Source: Sabellastarte sp. h YS-2021 (Eukaryota; Annelida; Polychaeta; Sabellida; Sabellidae). From it: a stretch of 64,000 nucleotides of DNA. Of the stretch, positions 20,901 through 30,262 are shown one piece after another; positions within the stretch are counted from its first letter, which is position 1, and each line of letters starts with the position of its first letter. A program made the position numbers and the translations under genes. The DNA lies in assembly GCA_964017235.1 (NCBI GenBank), contig OZ024938.1, positions 61,309,816-61,373,815 on the forward strand, in the 5' to 3' direction. The notes beneath the pieces were generated by a model that was not told the origin of the DNA, did not search any database, and saw nothing but the letters and a program-made list of their open reading frames with translations.

Positions 20901-23900
20901 TGAGTAATTGGCTATGGGTCTGAAACTTCACCATGTGAAAGCTCTTCCAAAAGTAGGTGAATGAGTTATTTGAGAAAAATTGGCTATCTGCAATACTTTT
21001 AGAGATAATTCGCATTTACTCATTTTGAGTAGGTGAGTAATTAGCTATGGGTCTGAAACTTCACCAAGTGAAAGCTCTCCCAAAAGTAGGTGAATGAATA
21101 ATTTGACAAAAATTGGCTATCTGCAATACTTTTAGAGATAATTCGCATTTACTCATTTTGAGTAGGTGAGTAATTAGCTATGGGTCTGAAACTTCACCAA
21201 GTGAAAGCTCTCCCAAAAGTAGGTGAATGAGTTATTTGAGAAAAATTGGCTATCTGCAATACTTTTAGAGATAATTCGCATTTACTCATTTTGAGTAGGT
21301 GAGTAATTAGCTATGGGTCTGAAACTTCACCAAGTGAAAGCTCTCCCAAAAGTAGGTGAATGAGTTATTTGAGAAAAATTGGCTATCTGCAATACTTTTA
21401 GAGATAATTCGCATTTACTCATTTTGAGTAGGTGAGTAATTAGCTATGGGTCTGAAACTTCACCATGTGAAAGCTCTCCCACAAGTAGATGAATGAGTTA
21501 TTTGATAAAAATTGGGTATCCGCAATACTTTTACAGATAATTAGCATTTACTCATTTTGAGTAGGTAAATAATTAGCTATGGGTCTGAAACTTCACCATG
21601 TGAAAGCTCTCCCAAAAGTAGGTGAATGAGTTATTTGAGAAAAATTGGCTATCTGCAATACTTTTAGAGATAATTTGCATTTACTCATTTTGAGTAGGTG
21701 AGTAATTGGCTATGGGTCTGAAACTTCACCATGTGAAAGCTCTTCCAAAAGTAGGTGAATGAGTTATTTGAGAAAAATTGGCTATCTGCAATACTTTTAA
21801 GAGATAATTCGCATTTACTCATTTTGAGTAGGTGAGTAATCATCTACGGGTCTGAAACTTCACCATGTGAAAGCTCTCCCAAAAGTACATGAATGAGTTA
21901 TTTGATAAAAATTGGGTATCCGCAATAGTTTTTGAGATAATTAGCATTTACTCATTTTGAGTAGGTGAGTAATTAGCTACGGGTCTGAAACTTCACCAAG
22001 TGAAAGCTCTTCCAAAAGTAGGTGAATGAGTTATTTGAGAAAAATTGGCTATCTGCAATACTTTTAGAGGTAATTCGCATTTACTCTTTTTGAGTAGGTG
22101 AGCAATTAGCTATGGGTCTGAAACTTCACCAGGTGAAAGCTCTTTGGGATAGCTGCTTTGCAGAGATACCCTGAAGATAAAAAATTTCGTCGAAATCGCT
22201 CTATGTAGCACGGTTTTCAAAATATTAGCATTTTTGTGTTTTGCAATTTTTGCGAAAAATTCGAAAATTCAAAATGGCCGCCATTTTTTGCGAGAAATTT
22301 TTTGTTTGAAAATTGGCATGGCTACTCTGCAGAGATACCCTGTGGGTCAAAAATTTCGTCGAAATCGCTCTATCTAGCACGGTTTTCGAGATATAAGCAT
22401 TTTTGTGTTTTGCAATTTTGCGAAAAATTCGAAAATTCAAAATGGCCGCCATTTTTTGCGAGAAATTTTTTGTTTGAAAATTGGCATGGCTACTCTGCAG
22501 AGATACCCTGTGGGTCAAAAATTTCGTCGAAATCGCTCTATCTAGCAGGGTTTTTGAGATATAAGCATTTTTATGTTTTGTAATTTTTGCGAAAAATTCG
22601 AAAATTCAAAATGGCTGCCATTTTTGGCGAGACAAATTTTTTTTGAAAATTGGCATGGCTACTCTGCAGATACACCCTGTGGGTCAAAAATTTCGTCGAA
22701 ATCGCTCTATCTAGCAGGGTTTTCGAGATATAAGCATTTTTATGTTTTAATGGCCGCCATTTTTGGCGGGACAAAATTTTTTTCAAAATTGGGATAACTA
22801 CTCTGCAGAGATATCCTGCGGGTCAAAAATTTCGTCGAAATTGCTCTATCTAGCACAGTTTTTGAGATATAAACATTTTTGTGTTTTGCAATTTTTGCGA
22901 AAATTTCGAAAATTCAAAATGGCCGCCATTTTTGGCGAGACAAAAATTTTTTGGAAATTGGGAAAAGTACTCCGCAGAGATATCCTGCGGTTCAAAAATT
23001 TTGTCGAAATTGCTCTATCTAGCACAGTTTTTGAGATATAAGCATTTTTGTGTTTTGCAATTTTTGCGAAAATTTCGAAAATTCAAAATGGCCGCCATTT
23101 TGGGCGAGACAAAATTTTTTTGAAAATTGGGAAAACTACTCCGCAGAGATACCCTGCGGGTCAAAAATTTCGTCGAAATCGCTCTATCTAGCAGGGTTTT
23201 CGAGATATAAACATTTTTATGTTTTAATGGCCGCCATTTTTGGCGGGACAAAAATTTTTTCAAAATTGGGATAACTACTCTGCAGAGATACCCTGCGGGT
23301 CAAAAATTTCGTCGAAATCGCTCTATCTAGCACAGTTTTTGAGATATAAACATTTTTGTGTTTTGCAATTTTTGCGAAAATTTCGAAAATTCAAAATGGC
23401 CGCCATTTTTGGCGAGACAAAATTTTTTTGAAAATTGGGAAAAGTACTCTGCAGAGATATCCTGCGGCTCAAAAATTTTGTCGAAATTGCTCTATCTAGC
23501 ACAGTTTTTGAGATATAAGCATTTTTGTGTTTTGCAATTTTTGCGAAAATTTCGAAAATTCAAAATGGTCGCCATTTTGGGCGAGACAAAATTTTTTTGA
23601 AAATTGGCAAAACTACTCCGCAGAGATACCCTGCGGGTCAAAAATTTCGTCGAAATCGCTCTATCTAGCACGGTTTTCGAGATATAAGCATTTTTGTGTT
23701 TTCCTTATTTGGAAAATTCGTAATGATTAATTAATCATTAATTACTCGGCCATTTCTTGACCAATCAATGCCAAAATCTTATGATTTCCAGATTTTAATA
23801 GAATGAATGTATTTGCCAAGTTTCAGGTGAATTGATAAAATTCCTTTCAAGTTATCATCCGGACAAGCTTCCCCATCGAAAAAAGACATTTTTGGTCATG

Positions 23901-26900
23901 TGACCTCTCTGATTGGTTGAAATGTCACTGCAGCATATTCAAAAAAATCCCCCAAGGCTACTGCCTAAACCTGCCAAATTTGAAAAGAATCCGCCTAACG
24001 GTTACAGAGTTATAAGGAAAACAAAATGCGGAGCCGCCGGAGCCTGAAGCTCTCCCATACACAAACAAGCGTCCCTTGTGGGACGCTTCATTCTACACTT
24101 TATTAGCAAGTACTGATATATTTCTCAATACATAGTACACAACTTCAACAGTATATAAACTTACATGTTCAGACTTCGATTTATTCAAACAGAAGTACCA
24201 AGTAAATGAATATCATTAAAACTGACAAAACTAAGATGGTGATTCCAGTTTTCATTTGCATATAAATTCTTAAAAAAATATCAACTACTCAAAACATTTT
24301 GCTTCCATATATTTCCATAGTATTTCCAGAAGACTTGTGTACTGATACCTTCATGCAACACTATTTGCCAAAAAAATATATAATAACCTCAATATATCTA
24401 AGTGTAATTATTAACTACAGCCAGTAACAAAAGCTACCACCATAAAGGTACTGTTAGTTAATTGGCAATTTGACAATTTGAAAAAAAAACTTTCTTTGCT
24501 GAAATAAACACTTTTCAAATCTGTTTTCACACTATTTTGGAATAACATATAGAAATGTCTGCAGTAAATACCAGCCATGTATACCTCAACACAAAATAAT
24601 TACATGTGTTTTTCTCGAATAATTGTTTACCTCTATCTCCATTGTTACCCTTTGTATCTTCTATCGATTCCAATTTGTCGATTAATTTTTCTCCTGGGCG
24701 CATGCGCATTTGCCTGAAAATAACAAATGTATCTTTTACATTACTGCACGAACAGTAAAGCACTTCCAAATTGAGATCAATGCTTTATCAGATGTCATGA
24801 ACACCTTATTTTTTTAACTTTTTATTACTGCTTCATGATGTTGTGATACAATGTAAATATGGTATACTTCACAATTTAATTGCCTCTACCAGGAGGTTAC
24901 GTTTTGGGGTATGTTTGTTTGTCCGTGTTTGTGTCTAATCCAACCGTAATGAGTGGATCTTGATGAAATGTTTTCTGTGGTTAGGGCCTGCAAGACCAAA
25001 GGAAGAAGTGATTAAAAAAATTGTTTTGGACATAGAGTAAGAAATCTAAAATTCGCCACATATCTGAAATTCGCCACATGTGAAAATACTAATAAAATAA
25101 ATGAATTGTGGTGAGATTTGTTGACTGTATAGTCAATTAAGGCTTTTTGAACTGAAAAATACCAATTTTTGGACAAAAACATCATTTTCTTCATAAAATT
25201 AACTAAGGTTTTAGAGGTGGCGAATTTTAGATTCCTGGCGAATTTTAGATTTCTTATTCTAATTCCTGTCTAATTCAGTTACTTGGTCAACAAAACAACT
25301 CACAGACAGTTTCTTGGGGACACAATCTGCAGACAATCATATTTGTGAATAGGAGTTCACCTTTTGAAAATATTTTCAAAACCATTTAGGCACAAATGTG
25401 TGTTATACATAATTTGAAAAGCATTTTAACAGTGCTCTTGTTCAAATTTAAAGTCAGGTTTGGTTTTACAAATTACATATTTACTTCTGATATACACAAC
25501 ATTTTATCCAACAGAAAATACACAACAAATTTTCTTTAAAGGGTCATGCAGAAATTATGTAAATAGCATACTCACAACCTTAGGTGTGAATGCTAAATGC
25601 AAATATAAAACCATTTATCAAGATTTGAATTAAAAAGTTTGCCTTCATTAACTAATATCAGGGATATGCTGTCTGCGAGCTACACAGGTGGACATGACGA
25701 TAAACTGACACAAACATAAACAATCTTTACAAACATAAGTGGTGTAAACAACATAATTGTACAAACCAACTGACAAAATACACTTAAATAAAAGTGCACT
25801 TATGACATTTGTTGTTTTTTTTTTTGACATCACAAAGACAAGCAAATCTCTGAAGATTGCTTATCTCTGTTTTGTTAATAGTAGGAACTTCACCTGTCTT
25901 TGCCCATATTCATGTCAGTGGTTTAAATCAGTGTCTATGTCTGTGTCAGTGATCACCTATCCTTATTCCCATCTGCTTTTGTGTCCGTGTTTTAACAATA
26001 TCCACATTTTTAATGTCTATAAATTAATATTAGCAAAATCAATAAAACTACATGATAAATTGCTTGAGGATTACATGGGTGGACACAAAGATAAACAAAC
26101 AAAAAGATAAACAGTCTCCAGAATTTTTCAAATATACCAGTTCGCACCGAATCATGGCACAAACCTTAACTTGGCATAAAACGGAAGACAGAATATCTAT
26201 TGTTATATGATTTCCATCGGTGAAATTCAAGTACTTCAAGTACTCGCAATAATTAAATAACTTCAGTACTTCCTGAATACAAATTTTGTCAAGTTGGGGC
26301 ACAGATTTCTATCAGAAATTATATTATTGCCCATTGAAAACCATTCTAAAATCTTTTGGTGTGGTTATTGTCACGGATCCGTTAACGGAAAGTATAGGCT
26401 TGTGTCACGGAAATGTCAATATTCACGGATGTCCGTGAGAAAAATTGTGGATTTAAAGTATATATGATCTTCATCGAGATGTCCATTTCATAAAATATTG
26501 TTAGGACATGCCAGGTGAAATCTGTGACCTCATATCTTCTCATGAATATTAATGACTTGGGTGCTATGGCCGCAAGTTCTTCAGTTTAAAGTATTTGATC
26601 TTCTTCTCGACGTCCATTTTATAAAATATTGTTAGGAAATGCCAGGGGAAATCCGTGACCTCATATCTTCTCATGAATATTAATGACTTGGGTGCTATGG
26701 CCGTGAGTTCTGTAGTTTAAAGTCTTCGTCTATGCTTCCATTTTATAAAATATTGTTAGGAAATGCCAGGGGAAATCTGTGACCAAATATAATGATATCA
26801 AACATGTCAGAGACATTAAAACATTGGTCCGTGACACAAGACAAGTACTTTCCGTTCACAGATCCGTGACATCAGTACAGCCACTACGAAAATCTTTATA

Positions 26901-27361
26901 GTTTTGAATTTATGTCAGTAAAATACATTTATAACCTGCGCTTGTGTCTGTCAGTAAAAATACATTTATAACCTGTATTATAGTTACATAAACAGAGATG
27001 AGATAATCTTATCTTAAAAATGATGGTTTCCTGCCAACCATGTACAAGAATGATTAGAAACCACCCCATCTGTGAACTGACACTGAAATTAGTTCAGGAA
27101 AAATTGTGCCTACGCATGCTAAATAAATATCCCCAAAGCTACAAATAAAATTGCCCCAATAAACAAAAGAGATAAGAAAAAGATCACAATATATGCCTTT
27201 CCATAGGAAAGGAGAAAGGAAAAAGAAGAGTGCGATTTGCGGGTGCTAGTTAGCGATTTGAAGTGGGGGTAAAATTTACTGGCTGACCAGTATGCTTAAA
27301 CTTACTGTAGAGAAATGTCAAATCTGACATCTCGATCCTCCCAAAGAGCATCGTTCGCCAT
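11831..27361 (-). CDS. BBS5: Bardet-Biedl syndrome 5 protein (BBSome subunit), 11 coding exons, 342 aa
   Basis: BBS5 is a core subunit of the BBSome, the coat-like complex that moves membrane proteins in and out of cilia; it carries two PH-like domains reported to bind phosphoinositides. I identified the exons by similarity to the animal BBS5 protein: the start region WEDRDVRFD, then [93 protein letters not shown], and a C-terminus ending GLWEVMPQ. All ten introns have GT-AG ends and compatible phases (2,1,1, then 0 for the rest). Summed exon length is 1,029 nt, 342 codons plus stop, against about 341 aa in vertebrates. No frameshift or internal stop. The introns are loaded with mobile elements. 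Confidence 0.96.
11988..12240 (-). mobile_element. Helitron/Helentron-like non-autonomous element, in BBS5 intron 10
   Basis: The right end carries TACCTTCCTGGCAGAGGTTAC (12214-12234), whose complement resembles the start of the fragment at 24885. The left end has the perfect hairpin GCACTC-GGA-GAGTGC (11997-12011), followed on the minus strand by CTTGTTG. Sequence between is non-coding. Class assigned by the hairpin-near-terminus layout and lack of terminal inverted repeats. Confidence 0.5.
12241..12662. other. BBS5 intron 10, remainder
   Basis: AT-rich intronic sequence; the plus-strand ORF across 12506-12835 is antisense to exon 10 and not a gene. Confidence 0.6.
12663..12749 (-). CDS. 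BBS5: BBS5 coding exon 10
   Basis: 29 codons, [20 protein letters not shown] then TGEHSDAFA, matching the acidic linker of the BBS5 C-terminus. Acceptor TTGTATACAG, donor GTATGT. Confidence 0.9.
12750..13537. other. BBS5 intron 9, left part
   Basis: No recognisable repeat with clear ends. The 85-codon plus-strand ORF at 13273-13530 has no motif I recognise. Confidence 0.5.
13538..13715. mobile_element. Pogo/Tigger-like MITE candidate
   Basis: Starts ACAGTACAACCTCTATTAT and ends with GAATAATAGAGTATCTACTAT, giving imperfect inverted termini of the CAGT-ACCTC-ATTAT type seen in pogo/Tigger elements. No ORF. Confidence 0.45.
13840..13974 (-). CDS. BBS5: BBS5 coding exon 9
   Basis: 45 codons, [20 protein letters not shown] through [19 protein letters not shown]. 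This is the most recognisable BBS5 block. Acceptor ATTACAG, donor GTAAGT. Confidence 0.97.
14289..14351 (-). CDS. BBS5: BBS5 coding exon 8
   Basis: 21 codons, [20 protein letters not shown] then Q. Acceptor ACTTGCAG, donor GTAAGT, phase 0. Confidence 0.95.
14628..14723 (-). CDS. BBS5: BBS5 coding exon 7
   Basis: 32 codons, [20 protein letters not shown] then [12 protein letters not shown]. Second PH-like domain, paralleling TNLRIIWHS in the first. Acceptor TTATTTTAG, donor GTAAGC. Confidence 0.95.
14915..14993. repeat. Imperfect foldback palindrome
   Basis: ATCACGAATGAAGATAACAA and the complement of TTGTTAATCTTCATGAGTGAT pair over about 28 bp with a short loop. Intronic, function unknown. 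Confidence 0.6.
15080..15345. repeat. Possible Helentron-like fragment in BBS5 intron 6
   Basis: Ends in a GC-rich hairpin-like word ACGGAGGCGCTGCTCCTG followed by CTCCGT (15310-15333). The body has the 'TTTCCGAGATATTAGTG' style seen in the other array-bearing elements here. Weak evidence. Confidence 0.3.
15368..15550 (-). mobile_element. MITE, family with AGAAATCTAAAATT termini
   Basis: Inverted copy of the MITE at 25038-25256, sharing ATCTAAAATTCGCCAC at one end and TTTTAGATTTCTTACTC at the other, with the same interior in opposite orientation. In the intron between BBS5 exons 6 and 7. Confidence 0.8.
15660..15915. mobile_element. MITE-like element with AGTTTCACAAA termini
   Basis: Begins CCCAGTTTCACAAA (15662) and ends CTTTGTGAAACTTAAA (15908), giving inverted 11-12 bp ends. 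The interior is rich in CCTTAAATTTAAG words. A tRNA B-box-like GGGTTCAAATCC lies just left on the minus strand (15626-15637). Confidence 0.5.
15960..16739. other. BBS5 intron 6, no feature seen
   Basis: AT-rich sequence without recognisable repeats or coding content. Confidence 0.5.
16740..17045. repeat. BBS5: Diverged tandem copies of the exon 6 donor region
   Basis: The exon 6 end and donor context (TTTACCTGGTCACTGGAGAG at 17020-17039 on the plus strand, preceded by AATAAAGCATCTTCATTA) recurs as GTTAACCTGATCACTGGAAA at 16851-16870, preceded by a similar AATAAAAGGTCTTTATTA, and more weakly as TGATCACTGGAGAGA at 16773-16787. Confidence 0.5.
17025..17207 (-). CDS. BBS5: BBS5 coding exon 6
   Basis: Largest exon, 61 codons, from [20 protein letters not shown] to [11 protein letters not shown], with [13 protein letters not shown] in between. 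It spans the link between the two PH-like domains. Acceptor TTGTTGTTCAG, donor GTAAATG. Confidence 0.96.
17658..17854 (-). mobile_element. tRNA-derived SINE in BBS5 intron 5
   Basis: On the minus strand it begins GTGCCACGGTGGCAGAATAG with an A-box-like region, then a B-box-like AGAGTTGGAATCCC, then the central domain GTGGGAAAGCTGGTAGTTTC. It ends near TACCCTTCCAATACCCGTCA. The same layout occurs at 30082-30262. Confidence 0.82.
17855..18369. other. BBS5 intron 5, remainder
   Basis: Two inverted GAATATTCG/CGAATATCC-type words (about 17906-17975 and 18180-18225) may be ends of a small foldback repeat. Nothing else recognised. Confidence 0.3.
18370..18450 (-). CDS. BBS5: BBS5 coding exon 5
   Basis: Encodes 27 residues beginning [15 protein letters not shown] and ending EFIFTNL. 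Acceptor AAATTTCAG, donor GTAAGT, phase 0 on both sides. Confidence 0.94.
18796..18845 (-). CDS. BBS5: BBS5 coding exon 4
   Basis: Acceptor TATTTCAG precedes 18845; donor GTGAGT follows 18796. Encodes [18 protein letters not shown] short exon of 50 nt that restores phase 0. Confidence 0.92.
19131..19196 (-). CDS. BBS5: BBS5 coding exon 3
   Basis: Acceptor TTTTGTATAG precedes 19196; donor GTAAGT follows 19131. Encodes [20 protein letters not shown]. The end of the large repeat element lies only about 35 nt upstream of this acceptor. Confidence 0.94.
19757..22145 (-). repeat. E1 133-bp tandem array, about 18 units
   Basis: Unit starts recur every 132-134 bp (for example 19757, 19891, 20024, 20156). 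Each contains GTAGGTGAATGAGTTATTTG and TTTACTCATTTTGAGTAGGT. A variant with AAGTAGATGAATGAG and ATCCGCAATAC recurs at about 20024, 20690 and 21485, hinting at higher-order duplication of 5-6 units. Confidence 0.95.
22150..23705 (-). repeat. E1 170-bp tandem array, about 9 units
   Basis: Repeats of AAAATGGCCGCCATTTTTGG...CTCTGCAGAGATACC...AAATCGCTCTATCTAGCA with a 170-174 bp period. Two units (near 22746 and 23228) are shortened to about 131-138 bp by the same type of deletion. Open frames across it are artefacts of the repeat. Confidence 0.95.
24067..24088 (-). repeat. E1 terminal GC-rich hairpin
   Basis: Perfect 9-bp stem AAGCGTCCC / GGGACGCTT with 4-nt loop. The same hairpin, with one loop difference, occurs at 50376-50397. 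Confidence 0.9.
24089..24630. other. BBS5 intron 2, unique part
   Basis: AT-rich, no recognisable element between the E1 hairpin and exon 2. Confidence 0.5.
24631..24713 (-). CDS. BBS5: BBS5 coding exon 2
   Basis: Acceptor TTATTTTCAG precedes 24713; donor GTAAAC follows 24631. Encodes [14 protein letters not shown] and [14 protein letters not shown], the highly conserved start of the first PH-like domain. Exit phase 1. Confidence 0.95.
24885..24995 (+). mobile_element. Fragment related to the Helitron-like element at 11988
   Basis: TGCCTCTACCAGGAGGTTAC followed by GTATGTTTGTTTGTCCGTG is the same type of terminus as the right end of the 11988-12240 element (TACCTTCCTGGCAGAGGTTA in complement). 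Only about 100 bp is recognisable. Confidence 0.4.
25038..25256 (+). mobile_element. MITE with 21-bp perfect inverted termini (BBS5 intron 1)
   Basis: TAAGAAATCTAAAATTCGCC at 25038 and its complement ending at 25256. The GCGAATTTTAGAT word is repeated twice inside each end. The interior matches 15368-15550 in opposite orientation. No ORF; the termini may include a TA target site. Confidence 0.85.
25257..26066. other. BBS5 intron 1, mostly unassigned
   Basis: Contains GGTGGACATGACGATAAACT near 25687 and GATCACCTATCCTTATTCC near 25951, weakly similar to the termini of the MITE at 27435-27672. Otherwise nothing recognised. Confidence 0.35.
26075..26117. mobile_element. Single terminus of the AGATAAAC MITE family
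   Basis: GGGTGGACACAAAGATAAAC followed by AAACAAAAAGATAAACAG matches one arm of the MITE at 27435-27672. No partner arm found nearby. Confidence 0.5.
26369..26871. mobile_element. MITE with 26-bp inverted termini and internal tandem repeats
   Basis: Left end TGTCACGGATCCGTTAACGG and right end, in complement, TGTCACGGATCTGTGAACGG; both continue AAAGTA. Inside are nearly three copies of a ~130-bp unit with AAAATATTGTTAGGA and CTTCTCATGAATATTAATGA. Confidence 0.85.
27306..27361 (-). CDS. BBS5: BBS5 coding exon 1
   Basis: ATG at 27361; encodes [18 protein letters not shown] plus two bases. Donor GTAAGT at 27305 downward, phase 2. The conserved WEDRDVRFD near the N-terminus fixes the start. A MITE inverted-repeat arm lies about 75 bp upstream. 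Confidence 0.93.
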
Positions 27362-27434
27362 TTTTAAACAAACTGTAAACACAATCCTGGGATATGCTAA
27401 ATCGCACAAAAGGCTAATACTAAACCGCTGGATT

Positions 27435-27672
27435 CATACACGGGTGGTCACTAAGATAAACGGTCACAGAGATAAACAGTCTTCAAAGTTTTCAAATTTA
27501 AATAGAGTAAATAGCAAAATGGCACAAACTAAACAAAAAATAGACTTGAACAATGCTTTCCATGATATTTGGTTTCTGTTATATATTGTTGTTTAAACCT
27601 TTTAACCATTTTATATGAGAATTTCTGAGGCCTGTTTATCTTTATGACCGTTTATCTCAGTGACCACCTGTG
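27435..27672. mobile_element. MITE with long inverted termini, upstream of BBS5
   Basis: Left arm ACACGGGTGGTCACTAAGAT then AAACGGTCACAGAGATAAACAG; right arm in complement ACACAGGTGGTCACTGAGAT then AAACGGTCATAAAGATAAACAG. The arms are about 42 bp, each built of two AGATAAAC words. The inner edge lies about 75 bp upstream of the BBS5 start codon, so it probably contributes to the promoter or 5' UTR. Confidence 0.85.
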
Positions 27673-28240
27673 TACCCTGTGCAACTTACTAGATGTGAAA
27701 AAGTGCAAGAAGGTGTCTTCATAGCAGGAGACTGACATAGCGAGACTATCTCTGAGACAGTTTAGGAACTGAATGATTTCATACCTATAATTTATGAGAT
27801 ACAATTCTTACATTTAACCTCTTAAGGAAGTGAGAGACTCAAATTTTTCTCAAAAATTATTATAATGCATGAACAGCCAATATTCAGTTATGAAAAGTAG
27901 CAAATGAGCTTCATGACAGTCTGTATAGCCCTTAATTTGGAGACAGGTAGTACAAAAAAAGTGAGTGTCTTTGGAACAAGCAAGTACGGAGAATACTTCT
28001 CTTGGCTTCAGAACTGTCATGTCCATATGATAAAATATTTTACCACTTTACTTTTATTGGCTGCCGAATTAAGGAAAACTGTTGGTGAAAGCAGATGAAA
28101 ACAATGACCAATAATTAAAATATATACAAATCTTTCCATCTTTTACAAAATACTTTAACAGAATAAAATTTACATATATTACGAAAATCATGAGCGCTGC
28201 CAATGACAACCATATTTTATTTTGCTTTCAAAATTCATAT
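27673..28240. other. No feature seen
   Basis: AT-rich intergenic sequence upstream of BBS5. I looked for a second gene start or an RFX X-box and saw none. Confidence 0.45.
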
Positions 28241-28246
28241 ATTAGG

Positions 28247-28574
28247 CCACTGTGGCCTAGTGCGTAATGCACTCGCTTAGGAACACAGAGGACGTGGGTT
28301 CAAACCCAGGTACAGGAAGATACATAGAGGCTTAGATGACCACTTAAAATGGCAGTCCTTTCTTATTGGGTTTTATCCTCAGTGGCACATTAAAGAAAAT
28401 CAAGGACATTGATAAATGGTCATCCTTCAGTCTCTGTCTTTCAATTAGGTGAATGTCAGAAATTTGAGAGCTGGGCTGTACTTGTACAGTCAGATGGGTC
28501 ATATAGCACTTTGAGTCCTTTAGTACATGGAGATATTGCGCTGGGTATAAATACATAATAATAAATAATAATTT
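28247..28574 (+). mobile_element. tRNA-derived SINE, third family
   Basis: Head with A-box-like TGTGGCCTAGTGCGTAATGC and a good B box (GTGGGTTCAAACCC at 28296-28309). A ~200-bp unrelated body follows, with the 3' motif ATATTGCGCTGGGTATAAAT and a TAATAATAAATAATAAT tail. Confidence 0.8.
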
Positions 28575-29595
28575 CACATAACAAAATCGGGATTTTACTG
28601 CACTTTTGAAAACTTTATTTTATCAAATATTAAACAATATAAGAAACATCAAGGGGGAGGATGTTTTTGTTTATGATGGATCTTAAAGCAAATAATTTGT
28701 TAACTGTTTCCATTTGCGTTTCCAAAGTGATTGTTTTCATATCTGTCAGTGACTGTTCTAAAGCCACGATAAAAAAAAGAGATTATAGTTGGACCTTCAC
28801 TTGTTCTTGCCCATGTCTGCGATTTCAAACCATGCATATCCGTCTCCATGTCAGTGACTACTGTTATGGTTCACAGGGCAAGCACCATAGCAATTACCGG
28901 TTGCTTTTAAGTAGTAACAGGAACACATAAAAGCTTACTTAAAAATTTATTTAACAATCAAAATAATAGTTACAGTAACAAGTTTGTCCACTGTATCCAG
29001 CAATCCTGTGATCCTTTCAGCAGCCACTAGCACATGTAAAATGTTATGTATACTGTAATCTGTTCAGCCTCCACTAATACATAATACTATATATCTACAT
29101 GCTTATATAGTGTCTGTATACAACTATGCTGTTGGCACTGAGATGTACACAACATCAAAATTTCAGCCAATCCACTCTGTGCCACAGAATACAACTCATT
29201 TCTGAGCAGTTATATCACAGAGACTGTGTTAATCTAGTCCTTGTGATTAACTTTGACATATTGACATATCTTAAATGCCCAGGTGCAATTTACCAAGAAT
29301 ACTCATACCTTGGTAAATATTATTAACTCAGATCAGGCAAGTTTAAAGTAAACAGTTATAAGAGGATTAAAGAGGGGGAGTAATATGCAATCTTGAAACA
29401 AGATGTGATTGACTTATTGGATTGAAACTTTAATAATTTGATGCATTATTATTTCCAATTATACTAACTTTTTTAAAGAAACAGTGTTATCAAATTGAAT
29501 CAAAAATATTAGTGAAACTTAATCTAAATGAAAGACAGTTTATCAATAAAGATATGGAAAAGGCTAAATTCAATTGTAATAATTATATACATCAG
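28575..29595. other. No feature seen
   Basis: AT-rich, only short chance ORFs. Confidence 0.45.
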
Positions 29596-29648
29596 TGATG
29601 GAGATTAAGCGCTATAAAAGTCCACATTAGATTAGATTAGATTAGATA
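29596..29648 (+). mobile_element. Non-LTR retrotransposon extreme 3' tail
   Basis: GGAGATTAAGCGCTATAAAA followed by an ATTAG microsatellite. It is the same 3' tail as at 8440-8500 and 61490-61530, truncated to about 50 bp. Confidence 0.8.
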
Positions 29649-29654
29649 AAATAT

Positions 29655-29872
29655 AGTATAAAGTGTTATGATCGCAATAAATTTTTGAAAAATTAGTTAA
29701 AATTTATTAAAACTAAAAGTACTTAAAAGGACTTAAATGTACTTCTAAGTACATTAGATTTAAAATGTACTTAATTACAATTCAAGTACATGTGCTTGAA
29801 ATTTGGAAATGTACTTAAGTACATTTTAGTACTTTGAGAAATGTACAAAGTACATTGACCCCAACCCTGCTC
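29655..29872 (-). mobile_element. hAT-like terminal repeat region
   Basis: Dense in AAGTAC/GTACTT words and ending CCCCAACCCTG, which in complement is the CAGGGTTGGG start typical of many hAT ends. The second terminus was not identified. Confidence 0.4.
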
Positions 29873-30081
29873 TGTGGTAGATCCACACACACTATATCCA
29901 GTTTGTTTCAATAAAAGTTCACCATAAAATGAATGTAGGAAGTAGTAAATTTATATCTACTTGACACACAATAAATATAGTAACTTCAAATATCTCTGTC
30001 TATATAGCACACCAATTCAAACTGAACTGCAGCCAAGCCTTTCACCCTAGATATAATGATTTGACTTATAGAATGTTTTAG

Positions 30082-30262
30082 GGTGCCACGGTAACACAGT
30101 GGTAATAGGCATGCCTCTCTACTCTGAGTTCAGAGTTTAAATCATAGCCTGACCTCACGTGGGAAAGCTGATAGTTGTTTGTCGTGGGTCAACAGTTTAC
30201 AGTACAGAAACTTGACCAAGTGTATTTACTGGTAATTTTGCTACCCTTCCAACTACCCATCA
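30082..30262 (+). mobile_element. tRNA-derived SINE, same family as 17658-17854
   Basis: Begins GGTGCCACGGTAACACAGTGG, then a degenerate B box (GAGTTTAAATC), then GTGGGAAAGCTGATAGTTG and CAGTTTACAGTACAGAAACT, ending near TACCCTTCCAACTACCCATC. Confidence 0.85.

Larger units (their letters stand above)
19231..24088 (-). mobile_element. Element E1, left copy: Helentron-like, carrying two tandem arrays (BBS5 intron 2)
   Basis: Read on the minus strand it starts with hairpin AAGCGTCCC-ACAA-GGGACGCTT (24067-24088). A unique 5' block follows (24060-23700), then a ~170-bp array, a ~133-bp array and two more 170-type units. It ends with an inverted partner of the start (GGGACGCTT), a TTTTTGC/GCAAAAA stem-loop and the end CTAGTTT at 19231-19237. 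A reverse-oriented copy sits at 51582-56957. A short asymmetric inverted repeat plus 3' stem-loop around tandem arrays is the layout described for Helentron-associated elements and bivalve pearl-type elements; the class is inferred. Confidence 0.75.

Noticed and set aside
19757-22145. Regular direct repeats resembling a CRISPR array
   Set aside because: The whole unit, not a short repeat with unique spacers, is conserved; the genome is eukaryotic and no cas genes are present.
22225-23730. Many overlapping ORFs encoding repeated peptides (for example with [13 protein letters not shown])
   Set aside because: They follow the 170-bp repeat period on both strands and end at unit boundaries; there is no homology or start context. 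Translation artefacts of the array, as also at 51969-52910.
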